DNA of 64,000 nt from Cladorhizidae sp. MBARI D1340-BT2. Lineage: Eukaryota; Porifera; Demospongiae; Poecilosclerida; Cladorhizidae. The position numbers and the translations under genes were made by a program. This document shows, piece by piece, positions 32,949-45,141 of this stretch; the first letter of the stretch is position 1; each line of letters begins with the position of its first letter. The notes under the pieces were generated by a model, which worked only from the letters and a program-made list of their open reading frames with translations, was not told where the DNA came from and made no database searches. Location: contig JAQNBH010000009.1 in assembly GCA_028752905.1 (NCBI GenBank), positions 24,970,370-25,034,369 of the forward strand, in the 5' to 3' direction.

Positions 32949-34829
32949 CTATTGCCGTTTGTAGCTTCTTTTTTGCTTGGAATCGAAATAAGCTTTATGC
33001 TTTGCTTTAGCTTCTTCAATTTTCAACCGTATCTTCTCATATGTACCTATGTGATTACAAAATAAAACAGATCTGTAACATGATTTTTGGGGAGTGCATC
33101 AAACATTTTCATTAAACTATTTGTCCACCATTTTTTGTTTTGTTACAAAAAAGTGTCAGCAATTTCATGTCATATATTTATGTTTGCCAGTCAGTTTTGT
33201 TCTTACATCTGCCACATGCTTCTCCAAATTATATTGTATGTCTTCAGGAGACATAGTGAGTGAGATGTTTTCATAGAGAAGCTCCTGCTCATTCTCATGT
33301 TCTGCATTATTGATGGCTATGGAACCCCTAGCTGTTCGGTAGAACATCAACACAAATGTCTGTTGCTTTGTTGAAGACTGGACACTTGTATTGATACCAT
33401 AAGTTGTGGGGAGTACATATCTACATAAGTACAAAACATCATAATAGAAATCATAACTACAAGCAGCACATTCAAGGTATATGCATCCTTTAGCTGAAGG
33501 CTTACACCAAAAACCATGTTTATATTTTTATTGTATAAGAATTTGGAAAATAATATACCGTATTGCTACAATGTGCAATTTAGAGATTTTGAGCTCCATA
33601 AATGTATAATGCGCTCTTAGTTTTGCGTTTTATAATAAGTACCACTAATTATAACAAGATCGGTTGGCACTTTTCTGCGCACTATCCTGACCATCCAGTA
33701 CCCTCTGCACATTTTCGTTTGCTCTCCTGATACATCTGATCGATTCCTGCATCTTCACTAGTAGGCAAGGATTGTTTGAAGCACATTCGAATGGTCACAC
33801 TGTAGTCAGCTTCTCTCTCGCTAGTAAACCGTCTGGCTTTTGGCTGCAATATGCACGCGGAATGTTTTGTGCGATAAAAAAGATTGCGAGATGTTTTACG
33901 AATAACAATGCAATCGCAAAACTTAATCAAATTTTGTAGCAATACGGTAGCAATAACTACTATTTTTTATGCCTTTTCATAATTTTATATGTGTGTGTGT
34001 GTGAGTGGGTTGGTGTTTCAGTGTGAGAGGATTCATTGGAGAGATTCTGGTGAGATTTTCTGGGGTAATCACAGATTAGCATGAAATGTGATATTGCCAT
34101 CTACTGGAAGGTGGTGGTAATAGTAGAAATCTCTCTATTAACAAACTGTCAATCTTGAAAAATAATTATTAAATATTGGTAGCTTACTTGTTCCAGTCAG
34201 ATTGAGTATCGTTTGTATACTTGGACAGTGCCCTCTTAAGAGTTTGATTAGTCCGCTCATCTTGGCCATTGCTCTGAGGGTGATATACCGAACATACCAT
34301 CTGCTTCACTCCAAAAGCAGTCAAGACAACATCATTGAGCTGAGTTATCAAATAAGTTCACACAAACAGAACATTACTCTACATGAGTATTTATCAAAAG
34401 GAAGCAGGAGGAAATTTCCAGATAATCAAGACTGAAGTTGCTAATAAAGTTATCTTAAATTGTGTTAAGTCTGCCTTGTACTCAATAGTCTAACTTTGCT
34501 CTTGTAAACAAATCCAACACATTTTCCTTGATTAATTTTCACTTCTCAGACCACATACATGTCATTTCATGAACACAGATGGCAACAGTTTTATTAAGTT
34601 AGTTACCTGGTTTATAAATTCATGCCCCTGATCCATTATAATTTTTGGGGGAGGACCATAACTGTAGATGAGCTCGAGTAGAATGCTTGCAACATCACCA
34701 GCTGACTTGGACTTGATTGGCCGAGCAAATACCCACTTGGTAAAGAGATCTGTAACAGTGCAGACATATATATGGCCTTCGTCTGTGGCCGCAAATTGAC
34801 CAATGAGGTCTATACCCAAAATCTCCCAT
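32949..34829 (-). CDS. GIN1-like integrase, multi-exon
   Basis: Exons on the - strand: 34607-34829 (GIDLIGQFAATDEGHIYV, TDLFTKWVFARPI, YGPPPKIIMDQGHEF), 34198-34339 (VVLTAFGVKQMVCSVYHPQS then NGQDERTNQTL), 33207-33420 (YVLPTTYGINTSVQSSTKQQ) and 32949-33046 (YEKIRLKIEEAKAKH). The DDE triad is visible: D in GIDLIG, D in MDQGHEF, E in QDERTN. TDLFTKW and YGPP.KIIMDQ are the hallmark of the GIN1/Ginger lineage of cut-and-paste elements related to gypsy integrase. The last exon ends with TAG and its entry phase does not fit, so the gene is probably inactive. Residues before GIDLIG are not found. Confidence 0.7.
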
Positions 34830-34849
34830 CTGTAAGTATTTGCTACATA

Positions 34850-36289
34850 ATTTTAAGAAAATCAGATGTGCCTGTAATTACCTGATTTTAAGCATTTTAA
34901 TTATTATATAGTGCATAAGATTTGGATTGGTAAAGGATTATCTAACCTGTTTATTAAAATTAACCCAAAAATTATTCAATTTAATCGGTGTATATATGTA
35001 GCATCAAAATTCCCCTAAGTACTAACTTGTCCAATATCAGACCTATTCATGCAGCCTAAAAGTTTAGGCTTCTCTTGCCAGCAATTTAATATGCGTTAGC
35101 ACTCTCATATAGGCACTCTCATGTAGGTTTGGCAGGTCAGAGATCATTCAGCAACAAACTAAAACTTGCCATATACTCGATTCTATACCTATACAGACCC
35201 TAAAAAAAGTATGTCGCAAAAAGCGTTCCAACAATATAGCACACAGAAGCACAGTTCTCCAAACTAAAAAAAAAGGTCGGAAAAATGACACGTAAAATCA
35301 TCATCATCATCATCATTATCATAATCATCATCATCATCATCTTATTGGCTGCATAGATTTCATTTATTTTTATGCCATTTTGTAGAGCGCTATCTGGGAA
35401 GGTGCCTTTTGGTGTCGCTTTAGAGAGCTAATAAAAAAAGTTGATTTTTGCATATATAGTTCGTCTAAGATGCCATCTTTGAACGGCGTGCGCAACCCAA
35501 ATTGCTCGATCCTTTACCAAATCGCTGTGTTAGATGCAGTGGATTGAGGGTATGGCTTTTGCAGTGAAGAATCAAAGAAGGATTGCTGAATGTAGTTACT
35601 GATGGCGGAAGCATTTTAGGATTGTTCCTTATGGCATTCTAAACCACTGGACCAATCTGTCCCAAACTTGTCATGCATGCATACCAACTTGACCTGGGAA
35701 GTAACCTGGGCTAGGTCTGACCAGGACACTCCTCTTCGTGTGGGCATTGCAGGCATATATAGCATCAAAACAGTATTCCAATTCACGAAAGCTTTAAAAT
35801 ATATTGGGAACAAGTAATATGTAAAAAAAATTTAATAAATTAAAGGACATATAGGGTTGGCTTTGATATTGTGCTGTCGTAACAATCACTCCATAACTGC
35901 CTCCATACCACCATAAACTTCAGCAATAATATATTCTTGGATAACAATCCCTACATTACTGCGGACAGCAAAATTGTGATAAATAACTGATGCTATATAG
36001 CAGCACATTTTCTTAGCTATAAATCTCTTCATACCTTATGTTAGAGTAATCTGGATTTTATCATATTTGTGACGTCCCTTGTGGTTGTGGAGGTAGTAAT
36101 ATAGTACAAGAATATATTATTATTGCTGAAGTTTATAATTATTTGTGAGGTCATTGTGGTTGTGTGGAGGCAGTGGTTGTGTGGAGGCAGTAATGGAATG
36201 ATTGTTATGACAGTCTAGCAATCTTATATTTCCCCAGTTGGGACTAACATATTTCCAATGGGCATCTTTTCTATCATTTGCACATCATT
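34850..36289. other. Spacer between two integrase genes
   Basis: No domain seen. A catcat trinucleotide run lies at 35297-35343. Short frames (such as 35616-35813) are unrecognised. The junction of two elements, or a long intron, must lie here. Confidence 0.35.
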
Positions 36290-38873
36290 GCTCAGTACTG
36301 ACCCTGGATTAGAAATATTAAAAGGTCTAAAATTGTTTTACTTTGCTTATTTCTGATATCACTCTCTGTGCAATGAGGTTCACTACAGTGAGGGACAGAT
36401 GGTGAGGAGTGTTCAGCAGAGCTTGGATCATCTGAACAAGGTAGAGGAGTAGAACTTTTGTCTGCTGATACACGTTCCATAGGCTCAGTTTCATTGATCA
36501 AGTCTGCGATATCTTCCCTGTCCGTACCCCAATTCGTATGGACTACACTTCATCGTTTCATGAACACATGTATTCAGTTGATCTAGTAGTATACACACAC
36601 ACACAAAGCAGAGATGACCAAGTATGTGAAGTTCATGCTGCCATCAGGATGCCAGTATTAGGCATATTAGTACTACAATGGCTGTACTAAACACTCGTCC
36701 ATAACCTATCAATAACCATTACCATGAAAAGTTCAGCTATACTACATATTTATGGTATCTTCTTTTATAGTATCATACAGTCACCAATTATAGTTGTTTA
36801 TGATCACTATTGTTTATGAATCACTATTATGAAAATCAAACTTACACTGAATTTCTGGTAACCAATGTGACCATGCCATATCACATTCATTCTTTTCAAA
36901 CCGACATGCAAGAAGTTCTTCAACTTTAGCATTTGCACGTTCCACTAGACCCTGTGATTGAGGGTGTCTTGGTCGACCGTTTATGATGGTGGCTTTCCCC
37001 GGCCAGGTCTTCACCAGTTTGTCTATGATATGATTGACAAATTCTCTTCCGTTATCAGATTGGAATATCTATACATAGGAACACTCAAGCATGCTGTAAC
37101 CATTAATAATCAATTATGGGTCACACAACCTTGGGAACACCGAAATATGCAAAAACACGACTGGACAAGTTTTTAGCCACCTCAATTGCACTCTTGTGCT
37201 CAAGAGCAAACAGTACATGGAATTTGGACCAATGATCCATGTAGTGGCCAATCCAGTTATGGCGGTCGTCTGGTCTATGTCGCATGTCAATCAAATCCAT
37301 CTAACTAAGACGATGCTAAATACCAACATATTTGGTAGTAATAATATTACCTGTCCTAGAGTCATAAATCCAGAAGAAATGATAGGTTTAAGTGTGGGGC
37401 ACTGTTGGTTTGTGGCTTCTGAAGGTTAATCACACTACATAATTGAACGTACTTCTCCACAACAGATCTTGGTAGACACGCATAGTTCGAAGAAATCTAG
37501 AGGGAGTATGGTGAAGACAGAGAATTGAATTACCTTTGATAACCAAAACAGATCACTATTATAAAATGTCGCTGGTTGTTTACCACATACTAAAACAACA
37601 GGATTAACCCATGGGTAATTAAATATTCACATTAAAAAGCTGAGAGGTGGATGCTTGCTGTATCTAGTGGATGAAACGGACACACCCATGTTTTTGCTAC
37701 TATTAGAAGGATGTAGGTCAAACCGATATAAAATAGGAAATAGGTGAAACATAAGGATTCATAACATCCAAACGTCAACATACTTCATATCGAGTGATTT
37801 ATGTTGTGTCCAAAATGTAACTTGCTGTGTGTTCCAATTTTTCAATAAAAGTGAATTGGAGGTTACTACTACAATAGTAGTGTTTTACTCATATGCTGCG
37901 CTGCACTGTCCTTGGACTCAATTGAATTTGGATATGACAAATTGTATGTTTGTACTTACCAAAACCATATAAAAGTTAGAGATAGCAACCTTATGTCAGG
38001 ACCTCAATTCAAATATTCATGGTCACCTGATTAAAAACATTTTATGGTTGACATGAGCTATACCCATATTATGCACAGCTTATATACCTGACAGTCAGTC
38101 ACAATTTTCAATCTCACGTGCAATCTTTAGGTGTTCAACCAGTAGAGCTACACTGTACCTACAATATTTGAGTGCCAAAATGAGAGCATGCATCAAGGGC
38201 TACATTTCAAACACAAGATCACATGCATAGAATCTGTTTTTATATAGAAATGATAGACATTCTGTACCTCGGCTAGAGCCTTTCATATGACCTTGAACAT
38301 CACAATGCACTCTATTCAAAATAGTATGAAACTCTTCAATGTAAGCCACTCTCCGATAATGACCAAGGATGGAGGAGTCATTCTCATCCTGAAAAAAAGA
38401 TTAGATTAAAATGACACCGTATAACTGCGATTCAGTAAAGCATCTGGCTCATGAAGCGAATGGCTACTGGATTTCAATCAATTAAACAAAGTTTTGTCTT
38501 TGTTATTATCATCCATGCCTATAGATTGGCACTTGACTTGTGGCTTTAAACTTATAAAATAAGGAGACCTGTCTAACAACAAAATATCTCTCACTAAATA
38601 TATCACTGGCTATATGGGTTTAATCACCTTTTTCTTTGCTGGTATACAAAGTACATCCTTAAGCCCAAGAGCAGGGTACTCCAAAAGTTAAAAACATTTT
38701 TGTTTCACCCAAAAATTGAATTTAGGATCACTGTTCGCCATCTCCCCTTTCAGAAATTTGACAACAGCTTGTCCCTTTGTTCTTGATATGGTTTTGCTTC
38801 CAAGGTTCCTTCCAGAAAGAAAGGTTTGCTGAACATTAATCATCATAGGCATTCCTCCTTCCATTTCTCCTTC
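36290..38873 (-). CDS. KRBA2-like integrase transposon gene, multi-exon
   Basis: Exons: 38628-38873 (TISRTKGQAVVKFLKGEM, one in-frame TAA), 38278-38388 (HYRRVAYIEEFHTILNRVH), 37351-37496 (ISSNYACLPRSVVEKYVQLC, the H2C2 Zn-binding part), 37140-37304 (VDLIDMRHRPDDRHNWIGHY, DHWSKFHVLFALEHKSA), 36846-37068 (QSDNGREFVNHIIDKLV, GRPRHPQSQGLVERANAK) and about 36292-36520 (tail, Ser/Glu-rich). The DDE residues are all present. Wording matches KRBA2/SCAND3-type integrases, another branch than the neighbour at 32949. Defects are the TAA, a one-base insertion in 37351-37496 relative to its copy at 44.8 kb, and a frame change at the last exon. Confidence 0.7.
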
Positions 38874-38974
38874 CTACAACCTCTTCCCATGTGGGAGCAA
38901 ACTTGTTTTGATCTAATTGGTGATCAGGTATTGGCTTTCGCGATCCTAGGATTGAGCAAATTCCAGGTTTGCGG

Positions 38975-40027
38975 GTAACATATATATTGTAATTGGCGAG
39001 ATGCAACAATTGCCTTCAAGCAGTATATAGAAAGGCAGTGCCACAAGTGTTCTGTGGAGTAGTACTGACACAATGGTCCGGGCATTGTGGTAATAAATAT
39101 TATTAACCCTGTGCATTTATACTTTGAGACATCAGCAAAACGTTGTCTCAATGTTTACAAAAATGCCTATGATCATATTTTTTTATAAAATATAATACTC
39201 TCTTGCTTTATGGTTAGTATAGGTAGATCTTCATTATCTTTCATGCAATTAAAGATAGTTCTTGTAGCATTGGTTGCACATATCACAAGAATCAATATTT
39301 GCATAATACTTACAGGTCCCCAGCATCCTTCTCTGTATACTCAAGTCATTATTCTCAATAGCTCATCCAAACACTGATGACGGATGTAGTTTTCTATTTT
39401 TTACAAGCTAGCATGCTGAATTATAATTTTTTTACTGCATATATCTTGGAATCATCTTCCCTCATAAACTTCAGCAACTTATAAGAATTCCTGTCACTAT
39501 GGCTGCTGATTCCAAATCCCTGTCTTGGAAAGAATTCGAGGAATGTTGGTTTAGTAGCTAAGAACTGCTAAGCATCTCACTTAAATTGCGTGTTGTTGTG
39601 CAGGTAGCTAATACTACACAGAATGCTTGTGATACTGCATCTGTTTATGCTGCTTGTAGGAAACTATTGCATATTTCCATATACATAACTACAAGTAATA
39701 ATTACCTACCTGACTGTATGCTTGCATAAAGATATAAATATTATCCAGTTAGCAATTCCATTCTTATTTACAGAGCATTAGAGATTCAAGCCTTCATAGA
39801 CTATCCTTGTCACAACTGTCAAGCAAAGATAACAGGGCACTCGACCTTCAAAATTAAGCCACTGCTACGAAAGGAACTAAGTCGTCTGGAATGATCCTAA
39901 CACTGTCTTTTTCAAAAAGGTTGCTTGGGCAAAAAAATTAACTTGGTTGTGAGGCTCGTTATGGAAAGGCAAGGATCCAGATCTAGTAGAAGCACTAGAA
40001 ACATGTTAAGCAATATTGCCAGCCATA
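38975..40027. repeat. Duplicated block B (copy 2)
   Basis: Counterpart of about 4253-5375, in the same order and orientation. Block A does not precede it here; integrase-element sequence does. No gene supported inside. Confidence 0.8.
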
Positions 40028-40619
40028 TTAACGCTTTCACCGTCGACTTCATTTTGAGATTTTGACCTATCTTTACTTTAATTTTTGTATCTGATCATTG
40101 GTTCAGAAAAGTCCCCAGCAACCGCATATCACATGATTGACAAAGAGTTACTGATCAACTTGGTGATAAATGTGTTGCCTAGCAACCAAACCACAAACCA
40201 TTTTTTGATTAGAATACTTTTTATCACTGCATTTATCGACTATTACAAGTATACTTTATGGTTTTTCAGATCAAATACTAAAATATGGTCGCTTATCGAA
40301 CTGCAAACAGCATATAATCTGAAAAATGTACATTTTTTGGCAAAATTTATGAATATTGAATGCACTAATTTTTCTATTTTGCAGGATATAGCCATGTTTG
40401 TCAGTCTATAAGAGTATTGACTGTTGTCAAGCACCACGAGGAAGGTCTGGCTGTATTGAAAGTTGAAAATTTCAAGATGTTGCAGAAAGGCACAATAAAG
40501 CAAAGACTCATCAAGAAAACATACGTGTACTACACATGTCTGCATGCATAAATGATAAAGAAAAGAAGTATACATGTACATGCCTAACACATGTACATAC
40601 TACAAAAGCAATACAAAGA

Positions 40620-41594
40620 AAATCTCGAAGAGAAAAGGAAGCTAGTGCGAGTAGTCAGAGAGTGTGTGGAATTCCCTGAAGCATGTCCTTCCACGCACAG
40701 CACAAAGGCTAATACCACAAAGAGAGCAGTGACAAAAGGTCTTGTGCCTCTTACCTCTGGCCTCGACTTCTTCCTTGGCCTTTTCCTCTTCCTTGGCCTT
40801 TTCCTCTTCCTTGGATTTTTCCTCTTCCTTGGCCTTTTCCTCTTCCTTGGCCTTCCTTGGCCTTTACCTCTTCCTTGGCTTTTTCCTCTTCCTTGGCCTT
40901 TTCCTCTTCCTTGGCCTTTTCCTCTTCCTTGGCTTTTTCCTCTTCCTTGGCCTTTTCCTCGGCCTCAGCATCCAACACGCCCCCTGTCTCAGCGATCAGA
41001 AGGTAACAGTGATACTTCTGAGTCAGAAGATGGAACTACATCAAATGAAGGAGAAGATGGTAGGAGAGATTGTAGGAGCAGTTGGGGGCGAGTTTGCAGG
41101 AACACTCGGATGAGAGTTTGCAGGATCACTCAGAGATTCAGCAGATTCAAGATCAGTGGCTAAACCTATATAAAAGATTATTATTATGAACTTTACAACC
41201 TAGTGAACTTTATAACTAGAAACTTTATAACCTAGTGATATATATTTCTGGCTTATTATGTCTCTTGATAGCTCAAATATTATATTCCATTCTATAGATA
41301 TCTACTCATACTTACCAAGCAACTCATACTATTCATCAGGAGTCATAAAAGCTCCATCAGAAGCACTGGCACTTGAAGTGTTTGGTCCAACATCCTGAGG
41401 AGTTGAAGTTAAAGCTCTGGACAAAAAGCTGCCAACTCCTTAGGGTCTAATACCTCATCACCAAGGAAGGAAGACACTTGACCTTCATCATCTTCATCTC
41501 TATCATAGTCAGAGAGGTCGAAACCGCCATCAAACAACAGCTCTAACACGCGAGCACGATCAAATATTTCAGCCATTATTTTGCTTGAATTCAA
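40620..41594 (-). pseudogene. piggyBac transposase, core replaced by Lys-Glu repeat
   Basis: N-terminus 41594-41409 (MAEIFDRARVLELLFDGGFD, DLSDYDRDEDDEG) with a stop near 41410; reading resumes as PQDVGPNTSSASASDGAF. The C-terminus near 40720-40640 gives a Cys-rich end (CHCSLCGISLCAVRGRTCF then REFHT), the C..C...C..CF..(F/Y)H pattern of piggyBac transposases. Between them is a minisatellite reading EEKAKE repeats (40751-40978). The catalytic domain is absent. Confidence 0.6.
40751..40978 (-). repeat. 18-base coding minisatellite (KAKEEE)
   Basis: About twelve units of ttcctcttccttggcctt on the + strand. On the - strand they read EEKAKE repeats; on the + strand they read Phe/Leu-rich hydrophobic repeats, which I reject as protein. 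It lies inside the piggyBac relic. Confidence 0.9.
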
Positions 41595-41772
41595 AATTGT
41601 TTGACGTCACAGTTAACTACGTGCTACGGTTCTTAAATTTTTTGGTGAAATAGAACAGTCCATCATGCACATTTACGGTAAGTTTTGAATAAGTAGAGTC
41701 AATGGTTGATGTTTAATAATTATTAACGCGACGGTCACTCAATCTCGCGCTTCTATGCGGTGAAGCGGTTAA

Positions 41773-42415
41773 AACACAAACACAGAATCTCCGACTACTT
41801 GTACTTTTCATTGCGCTGCCTGGCACCAGAATGTTAGCAGTTGAATCGGAATGGACTTCCCTGGCTGCTGGGGAGCCACTCTCGAGAACCTGAACTGAAG
41901 CCAAGACCACCAAGATCACCATATTTTTTCTGTATTCAGTTATTTATCGCAACCTTTTTGAAATAGAAAGCCAAAGTTTGTACTTGTCATCAATAGGAGC
42001 CTCTAGCCCTAGATGCCTACTACTCTAACGCCCTAGCAGTTTTAGAACTTCTATAACTTTTGACAAACAGATGAAGAATTGCCAAGAAATATATATATAC
42101 CAAGAAATAAATATATACCATGAGATGTGTTTTTTATCTCTCATTTTTCTCAGCTAATGTTCATTGTGTATCAGTGTCAAGTTAAACAGAAACTTGGAGC
42201 TCTGGAGACTGATAATGTATTTAGGTTGTATGTGGTGAAAAATGGAAATCATTGACTTCTTTTAATATCATGTAATTCTGACAGTTTGTCCACCTGTTCT
42301 TTATATATGCACGCAATTTATTATTTAGAGGATCACGATACAGCTGTGATTTATTATCCCTACATATATAGTATGAATGCATTCTTGATTTATATTTTGA
42401 TTACTGTAACTTTAG
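41773..42415. repeat. Block B/C sequence, copy 2, with Penelope tail remnant
   Basis: Counterpart of about 5380-5970. It includes the FNR-like Penelope 3' remnant (41845-41930) and the duplicated intron sequence (42180-42310). No intact gene. Confidence 0.65.
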
Positions 42416-42581
42416 ACCCTGGATTGCCTACAAGTGCTGGTAGAAATATTGGGACATTAGAGGTCTTCCATTCAAAAGATCCATACAGGTGTATACTCTA
42501 TTGTTGTATTTTCTTGATTTAATGAATGTTTTATTTTTGAGACTCCATCCTTCCCTGATGAGCAAGCCAGTGAAAATCTCG
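42416..42581 (+). CDS. Cassette exon pair 5 (type I, frame-damaged)
   Basis: Exon A is 42416-42488 (actttag|AC CCT GGA.. TACAG|gtgtat), 73 nt instead of 71, reading PGLPTSAGRNIGTLEVFHSK. A small indel (ttagaggtc) breaks the outgoing phase. Exon B is 42542-42581 (ttgag|ACT CCA.. CTC G|gtaggt): TPSFPDEQASENL, 40 nt, with the acceptor changed from cag to gag. Confidence 0.5.
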
Positions 42582-43065
42582 GTAGGTGTAACTTACTTTG
42601 GAATACTGGATTTATTCAATCTGTTTATTTTTCCATGTGGATAATTTTTACACAAATTGATCCATACAACAATAAACGTGCTTTCATTAAATTAATCAAC
42701 AAGCACGAAGGATTAAGAAGCACGAAGGTTATATTTTTCCTCAGGTTATCCAAGATAAAGGGAATTAATTTAGAAGTTCTATAATTTCAAGATGAAATAT
42801 ATGCCAAAGGAAATGCAACATGAAATATTGTGTTCATATCCTATTTTTCTCAGCTCATGTTCAAAGATGTCAGTCAAGAAAGTAGGATTACTCTGACAAT
42901 TTTTACATATGCTCTACAAAAACATGGGCAAGCATTCTTTTAAAACACAATGGGAAAAGTAGGTCCTAAAACTACACCACTCTAGTATGGCACCAAACAT
43001 TGATTGTATTATCTTAGTATGCAAACAGTATAAACGCATTCTAAAATGTCCCATTTTTTATCCAG

Positions 43066-43233
43066 GATTGCCTACAAATGATGTTCCTACTTTTGGCCTC
43101 TCAGGAGATGGTCTTCCAGCCATACTTGTGAGCCAATACTCTATTATATTGTTTTCTTGCTTATTTTAATGTGTTGCTTTGTTAATCCTACAGGCTCTAT
43201 CCTTGACTGGTGAGCAAGCCTATGAAATTCCTG
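43066..43233 (+). CDS. Cassette exon pair 6 (type II, YEIP)
   Basis: Exon A is 43066-43127 (tatccag|GA TTG.. ATA CTT|gtgagc): LPTNDVPTFGLSGDGLPAIL. Exon B is 43194-43233 (ctacag|GCT CTA.. CCT G|gtttgt): ALSLTGEQAYEIP. Both are in phase, and the intron is 66 bases. Equivalent to pair 2. Confidence 0.65.
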
Positions 43234-44609
43234 GTTTGTTTGGAATACTGTTTAGATGAGGTGTTTATTACAAAATTCTCTCGGAACAAATAAAGAAATT
43301 TTGTAATCTCATTATCATAAGAACCCTAATATTGTATAGGATAGCTTGATTAGAACATCTGTGAGATTTACATCAATATGAATACATACTGAGAAAAATG
43401 TCATATGAAAGATTGTGTCTATTGATAACCTATTTTTCTCAGATCATGTCACAAACATTAAATTTGCACTTCAGTTTGCATAGGAACATAGTCAGCACCT
43501 TCCACATTACAAGTATCCACTATGCAATTTTCTCTGATGACTGGATGCTTGTAGCGACCGCCCAGTGCATCATAGTAATGTGACAGATAGCAAAGATATA
43601 AGGAAAGTTAGCAATAAAAATCCATTGGTAGACTTTGTTGAACCTGAAGTCGACTACTTGATAGTTTTAATCAATGAGGGGATCAATAACGCCTTAGCTA
43701 AAGTAGAGGCACCAGCTAGACATTGAAACAACCAGCAAATCCTCACCTAGGGCTAACTAACCTCTAACTTTATTGCATTGGTAAAGCACAACCAGCAAAT
43801 CCTCACCTAGAGCTAACTAACTTCTATCTTCATTGCAATGGTAACACAGGGTGTGCATTTTACAATCAACATTCAAATTTCATAATTCAAGCACCCACCT
43901 TAGATGTTCAAGGCGAGTGAGTAGTTCGACTCCCTTTATTTCCCTTAGGGTAGGTATGTATTTTTATAGTCAGGTATTGCACTGGTACTCTCTATATTCA
44001 ATGGAGGTTGATATTAAAAAAATCATGTCTTAGCTCTAACTTATTTAAGCAGTTTCTTAGCATCCTGATTGTAGTTTCTTCCATCTTTAGTTCAAAAAGG
44101 AATTCCAGCTTACCATGATACTTCACTATGGTAGTGCCTGGTGGACATTAAAAAAAATCCATGAAATTTATTTTAAGTCTATCCATAACAAACTAAAATT
44201 GGTAAAGAACATAAACACAATAATTGAATTGTATGTGTGGAGCTAATCTGAGAGCTGGATCAGCAGCTACATGCTCTAGCCTCCTACTGCTCTACAGCTG
44301 TAGCATTTTAGAACTTGTATAATTTTTTTCAACATTCTGATGAAGTTCCGATAAATATAGTGTATAAAATGTAGTCAGCTTGTGTTCATTGTGTATTGGT
44401 GTAAAGTTAAAACAGCTCTGGGCAGAGAGTGTGTTACAATGGAGGTAGGTGAAAGTTGGAAGACATTCATCTCCTTTCAAAGTCATGTTTTTCCACTTAT
44501 TCTTTATAAATGCACTGTACTTTGTTGATTATTGTGCCACCAAGGATAAGCTCTGATTTATTGTCCTTACATAGTATGAATACATTCTTGATATATACTC
44601 AAACTTTAG

Positions 44610-44756
44610 ATCCTGGATTGCCTATAAGTGGTGGTCCAAAACTTAGGACATCAGGTCTTCCATCGCAACCATCCAGACATGTGAGCCAATAATCTATCGT
44701 ATTGTTTGCTTGCTTAATTTTACAGTGATTGTTTTAACTTTCAAACTCAATCCTTA
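44610..44756 (+). pseudogene. Cassette pair 7, second exon interrupted
   Basis: Exon A 44610-44680 is intact (PGLPISGGPKLRTSGLPSQP then SRH|gtgagc). Exon B starts (actcaatcctt, about 44746-44756) but is cut off by a 385-base copy of integrase-element sequence (44757-45141). Confidence 0.65.
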
Positions 44757-45141
44757 TAATAAGACGATGCTAAATACCAACATATTTGGTACTAATAATA
44801 TTACCTGTCCTCGAGTCATAAACCCAGAAGAAATGATAGGTTTAAGTGGGGCACTGTTGGTTTGTGGCTTCTGAAGGTTAATCACACTACATTATTGAAC
44901 GTACTTCTCCACAACAGATCTTGGTAGACACGCATAGTTCGAAGAAATCTAGAGGGAGTATGGTGAAGACAGAGAATTGAATTACCTTTGATAACCAAAA
45001 CAGATCACTATTATAAAATGTCGCTGGTTGTTTACCACATACTAAAACAACAGGATTAACCCATGGGTAATTAGATATTCACATTAAAAAGCTGAGAGGT
45101 GGATGCTTGCTGTATCTAGTGGATGAAACGGACACACCCAT
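44757..45141 (-). mobile_element. Captured fragment of KRBA2-like element
   Basis: Nearly identical, same orientation, to 37308-37692. It includes the whole H2C2 exon (equivalent of 37351-37496) with its splice sites. This copy lacks the extra base of the original (aagtggggcac versus aagtgtggggcac), keeping that exon's frame open. It ends at 'cacacccat' and returns to array intron sequence (cctagcagatataaaa). Confidence 0.85.

Larger units (their letters stand above)
40032..41768 (-). mobile_element. piggyBac-type element with TTAA duplication (2)
   Basis: TTAA is found at 40028-40031 and 41769-41772. Inside it, CGCTTTCACCG and, at the other end read inward, CCGCTTCACCG form inverted ends. 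The flanks gccagccata and aacacaaacacag match a continuous sequence at 5365-5395 in the first copy, so the empty site is visible. The coding remnant is on the - strand (40620-41594). Confidence 0.85.

Noticed and set aside
40591..41163. 190-codon + strand frame with Phe/Leu/Gly repeats, like a membrane protein
   Set aside because: It is the antisense reading of the KAKEEE minisatellite and the piggyBac relic; the - strand carries the family signatures at both ends.
44330..44360. A second hammerhead core (ctgatgaagtt) and ctgatgatgaag at about 46370
   Set aside because: No stem II complement and no GAAA in position; only the seven-base core matches by chance.
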